Assembly: GCA_006969625.1 (NCBI GenBank)
Contig: CP030885.1
Location: forward strand, 4,103,430 to 4,167,429
Origin: Rhodospirillaceae bacterium
GTDB taxonomy: Bacteria; Pseudomonadota; Alphaproteobacteria; Kiloniellales; DSM-21159
DNA length: 64,000 bases
Reading direction: 5' to 3'
The position numbers and the translations under genes were made by a program. Of the stretch, positions 24,598 through 37,268 are shown in pieces. Each line of letters starts with the position of its first letter. The first letter of the stretch is position 1. The notes below the pieces were generated by a model. It worked only from the letters and a program-made list of their open reading frames with translations. It was not told the origin of the DNA and did not search any database.

Positions 24598-24642
24598 CCT
24601 CGGCTCCAGAGACCTCGGCTCCAGAGACCTCGGCTCCAGAGG
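24598..24642. repeat. 15-bp tandem repeat between tRNA-Ala and tRNA-Ile
   Basis: CCTCGGCTCCAGAGA occurs twice exactly (24598-24612, 24613-24627) and a third time with one change in the last base. It fills most of the gap between the two spacer tRNAs. Confidence 0.95.
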
Positions 24643-24665
24643 CGCCGGGGACGCGCGCCTGCGTT

Positions 24666-24742
24666 TGGTGGGCCTGGGAAGACTTGAACTTCCGACCTCA
24701 CGCTTATCAAGCGCGCGCTCTGACCAACTGAGCTACAGGCCC
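24666..24742 (-). tRNA. tRNA-Ile (GAT)
   Basis: 77 nt on the minus strand with encoded CCA, starting GGGCCTGTAGCTCAGTTGGT, anticodon GAT in CTTGATAAG, TPsiC arm AGTTCAAGTCT. It follows 16S in the spacer, the standard order. Confidence 0.97.
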
Positions 24743-24934
24743 GGCCGGACCCGGGCGGCACGGCACGGCCGATGCGGCACGGCGCCGCCCTGCGGCGGGA
24801 CGAGAGGCGAGGAGGAAAGGGATGCGGAGACAGCGGCGCGTGCGCCCGGGCCCGGCCCGGCGGCTCTTGCCTGCTTGCGTCGTGTCAGGACAGCCCGGAG
24901 CCGAGGCCAAACCCCGGCTGCCGCAGGCATCCTT

Positions 24935-26421
<1,487 letters not shown>

Positions 26422-26774
26422 ATTAACCTCGCCGAACACGCCAAAACGCCAAAGCAAAACGCCGGCCTTCCGGCCAGCACCGCCACAGCGCCAAAACGCA
26501 CCCGGCTCATCCAAGGGATCCGCTCGAGCTCGAAACGCAAGGCCCCAAAGGCACAACGGCAAACCGACGTCTCCGCCAGAACCGCCAAACCAGGAACCCC
26601 GCGCCCCAAACGCTCGACTTCGCGTAACTTGAGCTACGCACTCGAACATCCAGGATACGCATGCGAAAAACCTTCGCAGCGCTCGCCTCGATACGGCCCC
26701 GGCAAAAAACCACCAGACCCAAAACCAAGACGCACAACGCCACTGCCCGCGCATCCCTTCCGCTCTCGCAAACA

Positions 26775-26815
26775 ACAATGTCAAACAGCCTGTCCGGGCG
26801 CCCCTCTTTCGGGGC
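26775..26815 (-). promoter_or_regulatory. boxB-boxA-like antitermination site in the 16S leader
   Basis: On the minus strand a hairpin GCCCC-GAAAGA-GGGGC (plus 26800-26815) is followed by GGCTGTTTGACATTGT (plus 26775-26790), the order and spacing of boxB and boxA in rRNA leaders. The same 16-mer recurs before 23S. The leader from here to 16S is about 350 nt without a gene. Confidence 0.6.
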
Positions 26816-26872
26816 CCTCAGACCAGAAGCAGCGCGGCTGAGGTCCACACCCCCGGCGCGCTGCGGAGCCGT

Positions 26873-26901
26873 GATATAGGCGGGTCGCCGGCCCGTGTCA
26901 A
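26873..26901 (-). promoter_or_regulatory. rRNA operon promoter
   Basis: Minus-strand TTGACA (plus 26896-26901), a 17-bp GC-rich spacer and TATATC (plus 26873-26878). The -35 is perfect, the spacing is ideal and the discriminator is GC-rich (ACGGCTCC), which is expected for a stringently controlled rRNA promoter. It lies about 450 bp before 16S. Confidence 0.85.
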
Positions 26902-27338
26902 ACCCTTTGTTGCAGCTTTCTTGCGGCCGATCCGGACCCGCCGCATGGCCCGGATCTGCGCCGGCGGACCGCCGCTAACGTTCTGGAATTTCTCCGAAAT
27001 CCGGACCGCGGACCGACCTAGCCGATGCCGGAGCCGAGCCGCCGCGACGGCCGCTGCCGCGCCACCGCCGCGCTTGCCGGGTCGTCTTCGGCGCGAACGG
27101 GCGGCTTAACCCTAGACATTGACATCTTCCGGACGGATCCGCATCGTCCCTGCCGTCCGCAACGCCCCTCGCACTCGCGCCTTTGCACGACGCGGATTCA
27201 TGTGCGATTACAAGGGGGCGGAACGGTGCGCTGAGACGGCATGGGAACGCATGCCGCGCCATTGCCGGGCGTGGGGACCGAGCCGACAAGGTTAACGCCT
27301 TGGCAAGGACGGCGTTGCTACTAGGGGGGAAAGCGATC
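26902..27338. other. Divergent intergenic region between the rRNA promoter and the M23 peptidase gene
   Basis: No gene is supported here on either strand. It must hold the promoter of the M23 gene; TTGCAC-17 bp-GATTAC near 27183-27211 is a weak candidate, and a perfect TTGACA at 27119 lacks a -10 at the right distance. A hairpin GGCATG-GGAACG-CATGCC lies about 85 bp before the start. In-frame extension of the peptidase up to 27183 has no ribosome binding site. Confidence 0.4.
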
Positions 27339-28805
27339 ATGACGGCCGAAGGGGCCACCGGAGGGATCTTGAGTCATCCTCGCTCTCGGCGTCGCGCGGC
27401 TGTGGCCGTCGGCGGCGCCCTCGCCATGGCGGCCCTGCTCACGCTGCCGCCCGTCACTGCGCCGAGCTCCTCGGTCATGGCGCCGGAGCTTACCAGCGCG
27501 CAGCGGCCGGCCCGCGACTTCGAAGCCGAGCTGCCGGCGATCCCGCAGGTCATGCTGGTGAGCGCCTATCACATGCAGTTGCGCGATCGGCAGCCGGCCG
27601 GCGCGCCCGGTACGCACGCGGCGCCGCAGGTGGAGGAGCGCCGCTTGACGGTGGCGCGCGGCGACACCCTGATGGGCCTGCTCATCGGTGCCGGCGCCGA
27701 GCGCGGCGAGGCCTACGAGGCAATCGAGGCACTGAGCCAGGTGTTCAGCCCGCGTAAGCTGCGCGTCGGCCAGGAGATCGCCGTCACCTTCCGCAGCCCG
27801 GCCAACGAAGGCGTCGAGGCGCCCGGCGTGATCCCGGCCGCGGCCAAGCAGGCGCCGGCGGACGAGCGCGCGCTGATGGCCATCCGGCTGCGCCCCTCGG
27901 TGGAGCAGGACGTCGAGGTGGCGCTGGACGAGCGGGGAGCCAGCTACGTCGCGCGCGCGATCGAGCGCCAGCTCGAGGCCGAGCCGCGCTTTGCCGCCGG
28001 CGAGATCGACAGCTCGCTGTTCGCCGCCGCACTCGAGGCGGACGTCCCGCACGGCGTTCTGATCGAGACGATCCGCACCTTCAGCTTCGACGTCGACTTC
28101 CAGCGCGACATCCAGCCGGGCGACCGCTTCCAGCTCCTGTTCGAGGGCTACCGCGACGAGACGGGTAGCTTCGTCAAGTCCGGCGACATCCTCTTCGCCG
28201 AGCTGGTGCTCTCCGGCAAGCCGCTGCAGCTCTACCGCTTCACGCCGCAGAGCGGGGTGACCGACTTCTTCAACGCCGAGGGCCAATCCGTGCGCAAGAC
28301 CCTGCTGCGCACGCCGGTCGACGGTGCCCGCCTGTCGAGCGGCTTCGGCATGCGCAAGCACCCGATCCTCGGCTACAACAAGATGCACAAGGGCCTCGAC
28401 TTCGCCGCGCCGACCGGCACGCCGATCTACGCGGCCGGCGACGGCGTGGTCGAGAAGGCCGGCCGCTGGGGCGCCTACGGCAACTACGTGCGCATCCGCC
28501 ACAACTCGAGCTACAAGACGGCCTACGCCCACATGTCGAAGTTCGGCAGGGGCGTGCGCGCCGGCACGCGCGTCACGCAGGGCCAGGTGATCGGCTACGT
28601 CGGCTCGACCGGCCGCTCCACCGGGCCGCACCTGCACTACGAGGTGCTGGTGGACGGCGCCCAGGTGAACCCGCGCAGCATCGAGCTGCCGAGCGGCGAG
28701 ATCCTCGCCGGCGCCGACCTCGAGGCCTTCCAGGCCGAGCGGGCGCGCATCGACGGCCTGCGCACCGGGCTGGCGAGCGCCACCCAGATCGCCAGCGAGC
28801 AGTAG
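27339..28805 (+). CDS. M23-family metallopeptidase (murein endopeptidase-like)
   Basis: A 488-residue envelope protein. One transmembrane segment follows a basic start (residues about 17-42, RRRAAVAVGGALAMAALLTL). A LysM/OapA-like region (RRLTVARGDTLMGLLIGAGA, LRVGQEIAVTF) precedes an SH3-like middle part and the LytM catalytic domain near residues 340-450 with the zinc motifs HKGLDFAAPTGTPIYA (HxxxD) and GPHLHYEV (HxH). These enzymes cleave peptidoglycan crosslinks in the periplasm. GGGGGGAAAG precedes the ATG at 27339. The architecture resembles MepM-type endopeptidases. Confidence 0.92.
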   Translation: MTAEGATGGILSHPRSRRRAAVAVGGALAMAALLTLPPVTAPSSSVMAPELTSAQRPARDFEAELPAIPQVMLVSAYHMQLRDRQPAGAPGTHAAPQVEERRLTVARGDTLMGLLIGAGAERGEAYEAIEALSQVFSPRKLRVGQEIAVTFRSPANEGVEAPGVIPAAAKQAPADERALMAIRLRPSVEQDVEVALDERGASYVARAIERQLEAEPRFAAGEIDSSLFAAALEADVPHGVLIETIRTFSFDVDFQRDIQPGDRFQLLFEGYRDETGSFVKSGDILFAELVLSGKPLQLYRFTPQSGVTDFFNAEGQSVRKTLLRTPVDGARLSSGFGMRKHPILGYNKMHKGLDFAAPTGTPIYAAGDGVVEKAGRWGAYGNYVRIRHNSSYKTAYAHMSKFGRGVRAGTRVTQGQVIGYVGSTGRSTGPHLHYEVLVDGAQVNPRSIELPSGEILAGADLEAFQAERARIDGLRTGLASATQIASEQ

Positions 28806-28828
28806 CTTTCCCTCACAGCCCGAGACAG

Positions 28829-28855
28829 CCGGGCCCGCGCCGTGCGCGGGCCCGG
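28829..28855 (+). terminator. Terminator-like hairpin after the M23 peptidase gene
   Basis: A perfect 12-bp GC stem, CCGGGCCCGCGC and GCGCGGGCCCGG around CGT, 24 bp past the stop codon, followed by CGCGTTTCG. The T-tract is short, but the next gene is convergent, so a bidirectional stop is likely. Confidence 0.65.
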
Positions 28856-28915
28856 CGCGTTTCGACCTGGGTCTCGGCTCGCGTTGCCGGCCGCGATCCG
28901 GCCGGCGGCGACGCC

Positions 28916-30289
28916 TCAGCCCGTCGCCTGCCAGGCGGCCATCGAGCCCATGAAGACGTCCACCTGGGAAATGCCGCTCGCTTGCAGCACGGAGGCCGCG
29001 ATGGTGGCGCGCACGCCGCTGCCGCACATCACCGTGTAGGCCTGCCCGGCCTCCAACTCGTCGAGCCGGCGCCGCACATCGCCGGCGAAGAGGTGGGCGG
29101 CCCCGTCGATCCGCTTGGCCGCCACCTCGTCGTCGTCGCGAACGTCGAGCAGCCGCCAGCCGCCCTGTTGGGTCTCGACGCGATCGGCCACCTGATTGAC
29201 CGAGACCATGGGCAGGGTCGCGAAGGAAAGGCCGGCGCTCGCCCAGGGCTCCATGCCGACGAGCACCGCCTCCAGGCGATCGTAGCCGATGCGCATCAGC
29301 GCCGGCGCGGCCTCCTCCGCCTGACTGCGGTCGTCGGCGACCAGCACGAGCGTCTCATCGGGCTCCAGCAGCCAGCCGGCAAAGGCCGGCACCATGGCCA
29401 CGGGCATGCTGACTGCGCCCGGAATGTGCGCACCGCAGAAGGCCGCCACGGCACGGACGTCGAGTACGCGCGGCGGAGCCCGGTCCTGCAGCAGAGCCGC
29501 CAGGGCCTTCGGCGTGATCGGCGGCGGTGCCAGGCCGCGTCCCCAACGCGTCGAAGGGGCGCCGGCGCCCTCCAGATTGAGCCGCTCCATCAAGCGGAAA
29601 TAGGGCGGCTGGCGATGGCGCTCCCGCAGCTTGGCGTCAACGAAGGCAGCACGGTCGGCGTACTGAAGCATCGGATTGTTGGCGCGCTCGTAGCCGAGCG
29701 AGGAGAACTCGCGCTCCGCCATACCGGAGCCGCAGACCGATCCGGCACCGTGGGCCGGATAGACCAGCGTCTGGTCGCCGAGGCGCAGCAGCTTGCCGAG
29801 GCTGTCGTAGAGCAGCTCGGCCACCTCTTCCGCGCGCTCGGGATAGAAATCAGTGCGTCCGACGTCGCCGATGAACAGAGCATCGCCCGTGAAGACAGCC
29901 ACCGCCTGCTCGCCGAAGCCCTCGTCGTAGAGCGCGAAGGAGAGGCTGTCGTCGGTGTGGCCCGGCGTCTCCAGAACCTCCAGCCGCAGCTTGCCGAAGC
30001 GGAAGCAGTCGCCCTCCCGCACGCAGTCCGCATAGCGCACCCGGCCGGCGGGATTTGGCCCGTGATGCACCGGTGCCCCGGTCATCTCGGCCAGGCGGGC
30101 GGCGCCGGAAACCAGGTCCTCGTTGCGATGAGTCTCGAAGACGTGGGTGATCCGCGCGCCACGCGCTCGCGCGATCTCGACATAGATCTCGCAGTCCCGG
30201 CGCGGGTCGACCACCGCCGCCTCGGCTCCAGCGCCGACGAGGTAGGAGAGGTGAGCCAATCCCGCCGTCTTGACTTTCTCGACAAACAT
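28916..30289 (-). CDS. MBL-fold hydrolase with two rhodanese domains
   Basis: A 457-residue fusion of a metallo-beta-lactamase domain (residues about 1-240) and two rhodanese-like domains. This architecture is associated with persulfide dioxygenases and related sulfur enzymes. The metal motif reads ETHRNEDLVSG instead of the usual THxHxDH, a variant with Asn for the second His; later ligands are in ETPGHTDDSLSF and TGDALFIGDVG. The first rhodanese domain lacks the catalytic cysteine (VLVADDRS). The second has it in YTVMCGSGVRAT. GAGGAG precedes the ATG by 6 nt. The substrate is unproven. Confidence 0.9.
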   Translation of the reverse strand: MFVEKVKTAGLAHLSYLVGAGAEAAVVDPRRDCEIYVEIARARGARITHVFETHRNEDLVSGAARLAEMTGAPVHHGPNPAGRVRYADCVREGDCFRFGKLRLEVLETPGHTDDSLSFALYDEGFGEQAVAVFTGDALFIGDVGRTDFYPERAEEVAELLYDSLGKLLRLGDQTLVYPAHGAGSVCGSGMAEREFSSLGYERANNPMLQYADRAAFVDAKLRERHRQPPYFRLMERLNLEGAGAPSTRWGRGLAPPPITPKALAALLQDRAPPRVLDVRAVAAFCGAHIPGAVSMPVAMVPAFAGWLLEPDETLVLVADDRSQAEEAAPALMRIGYDRLEAVLVGMEPWASAGLSFATLPMVSVNQVADRVETQQGGWRLLDVRDDDEVAAKRIDGAAHLFAGDVRRRLDELEAGQAYTVMCGSGVRATIAASVLQASGISQVDVFMGSMAAWQATG

Positions 30290-30479
30290 TCGCCGCTCCT
30301 CATGTGACGTCTGCTCCGTCTACGACGCGGGCAGGAGGAGAGTTCCGATGGACGCCGAGGCGGCCTGGGCAAGGGGATGGCGACCGCTACCCAGATCGCC
30401 CGCGAGGCAGGGTGGGGATCCGGACGACCAGGCCGTCAGGCAGGCAGACCGACCGCCGGGCACCCGCAGCCAGTCGCGG

Positions 30480-31463
30480 CTATCCGGCCTGCCCCGCCCG
30501 GGCAAAGGCGGATTCGAGGAGGTAGCCCTTCACCCCCACCTCCCGCGCCAAGGCGCTGCCGATCGGGGCGCCGGCCTCGAGTTGGGCGAGGACGGCGCCG
30601 AAGTCGTAGCGCGGGCGCCAGCCGAGCTCGCGGCGGGCCAGAGCGTTGACATAGACACGGTCGATGTCCGCGAACATGCGGAAGCCCAGTCGGCGGTAGG
30701 TGCGCGCGAAGTCCGGAAACCGCTCGGCGACCGCTTGCGCCGGCTCCCGGCGCAAGCGGTCCAAGTCCTGCCGCGAGAAGGGCGTCGTCGCGCTGACGAC
30801 GTAACGCCGGAAGCCCGGCCCCTCCGGTCGGCGCAGGGCGACCATGTGGGCCATCGCCGCATCCTCCAGGTCGACCCGGCGGTAAAGGAACTCGTTGGCC
30901 TTGGCGTTGACGTCGTCGTAGGCGTCGCGGACGGCCGCGTCGTCGTCGGCCTCAGGAAAGAAGCGCGAGGTCCGCAGAACCGTGCAGGCGAGCGCGTGCC
31001 GCGCGGCGAAGAGGGCGCAGAGGTCCTCCGCCGCCGTCTTGGTGACGCCGTAGATGTTCTTCGGCACGGAGGCGACACCTTCGTCGATCCAAGCCGCCGG
31101 CTCGCCCGGCCCGGGTGCGAGCGCCGCGCCGAAGGCACTGGTGGTGCTGGTGAAGACCAGCCGTTCGACGCCAGCCGCCACGGCCGCCTCGAGCAGGCCG
31201 AGGGTGCCGGTGACGTTGGTATCGACGAAAGCCTGATCCTCGTGCGACGCGATGTGCGGCTTGTGCAGCGTGGCGGCATGCAGTACGGCCCGACAGCCCT
31301 GCAGCGCCCGGCGGAGCAGCGCGCGATCCTGCAGCGCCCCGACATAGTGGGTGAAGGCAGAACGTCGCAAGTCCAGCCCCACGGGCTGGAAGCCGTGGCG
31401 CGGCAGGAGCCGCATCAGCGCCTCGCCGAGATGTCCGGAACTGCCCGTAACCAGAACGCGCAT
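30480..31463 (-). CDS. NAD-dependent epimerase/dehydratase family protein
   Basis: A 327-residue extended SDR. The nucleotide-binding motif is VLVTGSSGHLGEALMRLL at the N-terminus, followed by the conserved VLHAATLHKPHIA, the catalytic Ser/Thr region VFTSTTSAFGAAL and YxxxK as YGVTKTAAEDL. AAGGG lies 7 nt before the ATG at 31463, which fixes the start although the frame is open further. The substrate is likely a nucleotide sugar or similar, but cannot be named. Confidence 0.9.
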   Translation of the reverse strand: MRVLVTGSSGHLGEALMRLLPRHGFQPVGLDLRRSAFTHYVGALQDRALLRRALQGCRAVLHAATLHKPHIASHEDQAFVDTNVTGTLGLLEAAVAAGVERLVFTSTTSAFGAALAPGPGEPAAWIDEGVASVPKNIYGVTKTAAEDLCALFAARHALACTVLRTSRFFPEADDDAAVRDAYDDVNAKANEFLYRRVDLEDAAMAHMVALRRPEGPGFRRYVVSATTPFSRQDLDRLRREPAQAVAERFPDFARTYRRLGFRMFADIDRVYVNALARRELGWRPRYDFGAVLAQLEAGAPIGSALAREVGVKGYLLESAFARAGQAG

Positions 31464-31647
31464 GAGCTGGCCCTTTCGCTCGTCGTGCCGCGGTGCCCCC
31501 TCGCGCGGCGAATGCCAGATACCTGCCAGCCGCCGCCAGAGGCGTGCGGGATGGTCGCAACGAGCGGCGACGGCGGACAAACGACATTGCTGCAAACCGG
31601 CACCGAGCGAGACGCACGGGCCTGCGCATCCCGGCCTGGAGCGCGAT

Positions 31648-31685
31648 CGTCACGGGTGGAAGCGGATCCGCTTCCACCCGTGACG
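31648..31685. repeat. 38-bp perfect palindrome in a divergent intergenic region
   Basis: CGTCACGGGTGGAAGCGGA followed directly by its exact reverse complement, with GGATCC at the centre. It lies in the 380-bp gap between the epimerase gene (minus) and the MFS gene (plus), about 185 bp from the first and 158 bp from the second. No other strong signal is visible in that gap and no gene is supported there. Both genes start outward from it, so it is not placed as a terminator. Confidence 0.97.
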
Positions 31686-31843
31686 TGAATCCTGCCCTAG
31701 GCGGCTTCCGATAGAGTCGAGTCAACCTGTGGTTCCGACGCTCGGCGGTTGCGACGAGCGGCACCGGGCGAACGCATTGCCCGCAGCGCCCGTCTGACCT
31801 ACCACTTCGGACTTGAGACCCGGCGGGCGAAGGAATCCGGCCC

Positions 31844-33124
31844 ATGCGCGACGTGCTGCTCTCGGTCACGGCGCTGATCGTCAGCCTGACGTTTCTTCTG
31901 GCCGGCAACTCGCTGCAGTTCGTCATCCTCGGGCTGCGCGCCGAAGCCGAAGGCTTCTCGGTCAATGTCGTCGGCGCCATGACGGCGGCCTACTACGTCG
32001 GCTACGGGCTGGGGTCCCTGCGTGCGCCGGCCGTGGTCGAGCGGATCGGCCACATCCGTACCTTCGCCGCCATGTCCTCGATCGTCTCCGTGACGGTGCT
32101 GGCGCACGGGCTGTGGAGCGAGTCCCTCTTCTGGATCCTGCTGCGCTTCGTCACCGGCCTGGCCTTCGCCGGGCTGGCCACCTGCGCCGAGAGCTGGCTG
32201 AACGCCCGCGCCACCCGGTCGGTGCGCGGACGCGTCCTGGCGATCGCCAGCATCTGCGCGATCTCCGGCTATGCCGTCGGCCCGCTGTTCGGCGCGCTCG
32301 GCGCGGTCGAGGGCCTGCTGCTCTTCGTCGTCGCCTCGATGCTGATGTCGCTGGCGCTGGTGCCGGTGACGCTGACCCGCTTCAGCCCGCCGCTGGTCTC
32401 CGGCGACGGTAGCGGCATCGATCGCTACTCCATCGTCCGCCTCTACCGCGAAACGCCGCTCGGCTTCGTCGGCTGTCTCGGCACCGGTTTCGTGCAGGGC
32501 GCCTTCCTCGGCCTCGGCGCGGTCTTCGCCGGGCGCGCCGGTCTCAGCGACGCCGGCGCCGCAGTCTTCGTCACCGCCGCGCTGGCCGCCGGCGCCTTGG
32601 CGCAGTATCCGCTCGGCTGGCTGTCCGACCGGCTCGACCGGCGGCGGGTGATCGCGCTTGCGGCCGTCGCCCTGGGTGCCGGCGCCCTGGCGGTCGCCGC
32701 GCTGATGCAGGCGACGGTTACGTTGCCCGTGCTCGCGCTGGCGGCCGCGGTCGCCGGCATCGGCGCCATGCCGCTTTATCCCATCGTCATCGCCTACGTG
32801 AACGACCGCCTGCCCGAGACCTCCATCGTGCCGGCCGCGGCGACGCTGATTCTGACCTTCTCGCTCGGCTCGGCCGTGGCGGCGCCGGTTGCCTCGCTAG
32901 CGATGGACCTCTTCGGCCCCGGCGGGTTGTTCGGGTTCCTGGGGGTGGCGCTACTCGGCCTCGGCGCCTTCGCCGTGCTGCGGATGTTCGTGCGCGACGC
33001 GCCGGAGCCGAGCGCCGAAGGCGTGCTCGCCGTCTCCGGCCCCTTCGTGCCGCTGGACGAGATCGTCGGGGAGACGCAGCTCGATCTCGACCTGGCACCG
33101 CCGGAGGTCGCCGGGCGGAGCTAA
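31844..33124 (+). CDS. MFS transporter (YcaD-like)
   Basis: A 426-residue inner-membrane protein with about 12 hydrophobic segments. Between segments 2 and 3 it has the major-facilitator signature region GYGLGSLRAPAVVERIGHIR and, mirrored in the second half, QYPLGWLSDRLDRRRVIALA. The early LLAGNSLQFVILGLRAEAEG and ESWLNARATRSVRGRVLAI segments resemble the YcaD/sugar-like MFS group. The C-terminal 40 residues are cytoplasmic and acidic. The substrate is unknown. Its stop codon interlocks with that of the convergent oxygenase. Confidence 0.9.
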   Translation: MRDVLLSVTALIVSLTFLLAGNSLQFVILGLRAEAEGFSVNVVGAMTAAYYVGYGLGSLRAPAVVERIGHIRTFAAMSSIVSVTVLAHGLWSESLFWILLRFVTGLAFAGLATCAESWLNARATRSVRGRVLAIASICAISGYAVGPLFGALGAVEGLLLFVVASMLMSLALVPVTLTRFSPPLVSGDGSGIDRYSIVRLYRETPLGFVGCLGTGFVQGAFLGLGAVFAGRAGLSDAGAAVFVTAALAAGALAQYPLGWLSDRLDRRRVIALAAVALGAGALAVAALMQATVTLPVLALAAAVAGIGAMPLYPIVIAYVNDRLPETSIVPAAATLILTFSLGSAVAAPVASLAMDLFGPGGLFGFLGVALLGLGAFAVLRMFVRDAPEPSAEGVLAVSGPFVPLDEIVGETQLDLDLAPPEVAGRS

Positions 33125-34248
33125 TCGGCGCCGTGCACCCAGCCGTTCAGGGTCAGGCGCCCGTCCGCAGGATTGTCGCTTGCGAGCTCGACAGGCCGCA
33201 CCTCGTGCATCACCGGGCTGGGGAAGAAGACGATGGAGTTGTCGTCCGGCGCGATGCGGCTGAAGAGCTGCTCGTCCCAGTGCCGGCTGTCGGTCCAGTC
33301 GACCTGCGCGCCCTCGGTGCCGCCGTCGCAGTCGTAGAGCCTGAGCTCGCCGCCGGCAAAGGGTCGCGGCGTGCGGCTCATGTAGTAGACGAAGGAGACC
33401 CGGCGGTTGTCGATCTCGCTCTTCGCCTCCTCGGGACCGGCGACGTCGCGGTGCGGCCGGTAGAAGTCGCCGCCCGTGTGCAGCGTCATCTGCAGCTCGA
33501 CCTTGCTCGCCCGGAAAGGGGCGATGCCGAGCGCGGCGCAGACCTCCGGCAGCGCCGCCTCGACCTGCGGCACGAACCAGGCGCAGATCTCCGGCGGCTC
33601 GTAGAGCAGGCGGGCCTTGCGCGACTTGCGCTGCACCTCGGAGGCGCCCTCCTCGACCACGGTCGCCTCCTGCATCTCGCCCAGGCGGGCTATGCCGTAG
33701 GCGAAGGCCTCGTCGCGCCGGGCCCGGGGCAGGAAGGCGTGCCGGTGGACGAACGGGACCGGCAGGGTGAGGCGGGGCAGCGGCCCGCGCGGCGGCTGTC
33801 CTGTCAGGGCGCCGAGGGCGGCCTGCGCCACAACCATCTGCGGATTGGCCGCCACCAGCGCCCGATACCGTCGCACCGCCTCGCGGAAGTCGCCGCGCCG
33901 TCGCGCCAGGTCGCCCAGCCCCTTCAGCGCCTTCTGGCAGGCGGGATCGACCGCCAGGGCCTGGCGGAAGGCCGCCGCGGCGACCTCCTCGCGGCCGGCG
34001 CGCAGCAGGTCGACACCGCCGGCGGCGAGCGCATCGGCCTCCAGGGCCGCGGCAAGTGCGCGCTGGCCCTCGGCCTCCGCCGCGCGTCCCTGGGCCGCAT
34101 AGGCCTCGGCCAGGCCGCGCAGAGCCGCGATGTGCTGCGGGTTGCGCTGCAGCAGCAGGTCGAAATCGGCTTCGGCCGCCGCCGCCTCGCCGGCGGCGAG
34201 GTTCGCCTGGGCGCGCTCGAAGATCGCCTGGGTCTCGCCCCCGTCCAT
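33121..34248 (-). CDS. TPR-containing 2OG-Fe(II) oxygenase
   Basis: A 375-residue protein. The first 150 residues form TPR-like helical repeats (ALRGLAEAYAAQGRAAEAEG, ALKGLGDLARRRGDFREAVR). The C-terminal 180 residues are a prolyl-4-hydroxylase-like double-stranded beta-helix: the iron motif HxD is in DFYRPHRDVAGP, the distal His in PSPVMHEVRPV, and the 2-oxoglutarate Arg in DGRLTLNGWVHG. Such enzymes hydroxylate protein or small-molecule substrates using iron, oxygen and 2-oxoglutarate. The TPR part may recruit the target. Confidence 0.9.
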   Translation of the reverse strand: MDGGETQAIFERAQANLAAGEAAAAEADFDLLLQRNPQHIAALRGLAEAYAAQGRAAEAEGQRALAAALEADALAAGGVDLLRAGREEVAAAAFRQALAVDPACQKALKGLGDLARRRGDFREAVRRYRALVAANPQMVVAQAALGALTGQPPRGPLPRLTLPVPFVHRHAFLPRARRDEAFAYGIARLGEMQEATVVEEGASEVQRKSRKARLLYEPPEICAWFVPQVEAALPEVCAALGIAPFRASKVELQMTLHTGGDFYRPHRDVAGPEEAKSEIDNRRVSFVYYMSRTPRPFAGGELRLYDCDGGTEGAQVDWTDSRHWDEQLFSRIAPDDNSIVFFPSPVMHEVRPVELASDNPADGRLTLNGWVHGAD

Positions 34249-34346
34249 GGGTCAAGAGCCTAACCAAGATGCCGGCGGCGGCAAATCTCCGATGCGGCGC
34301 ACGCCGGCCGGAGGCTGGGCGGCCTCGGGCCGGCGCGGGACGCGGG

Positions 34347-36944
<2,598 letters not shown>

Positions 36945-37110
36945 CTCTGTCCTGCCCTCTCCGGTCGCGGCTCTTGCCCGAGCCCGCGCACGACGATGCC
37001 TGGGAAAAATCGCTGAAGCTCTGCGACGAAACGGATCCGGACCCAAAGATGCGGCGCCCGCGATCCGGCGACCTTGATGTGCGTCAGCACCCCCGCGGCC
37101 GCCTTCAGGC

Positions 37111-37138
37111 ATATGGTGTGTGGCATAAATGACACAAG
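37111..37138 (-). promoter_or_regulatory. Candidate sigma-32 (RpoH) promoter of clpB
   Basis: On the minus strand CTTGTG (plus 37133-37138), a 14-bp spacer and CACCATAT (plus 37111-37118), close to the RpoH consensus CTTGAA and CCCCATNT. The leader to the clpB start is about 165 nt. The region 36945-37268 holds no gene and separates clpB from the divergent DUF547 gene. Confidence 0.6.
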
Positions 37139-37268
37139 AGCCTTGGCTGCGAGATCCCTCGTCAATGGCCGGGACTCCGGCTCACGCAGGGGTGTTTGGC
37201 CGTGAGGGCACGACCGCACCATGTCCGCGGAGTGAGCCGACCGAAGACCCCAGCCCGGGAGCGCCGCA

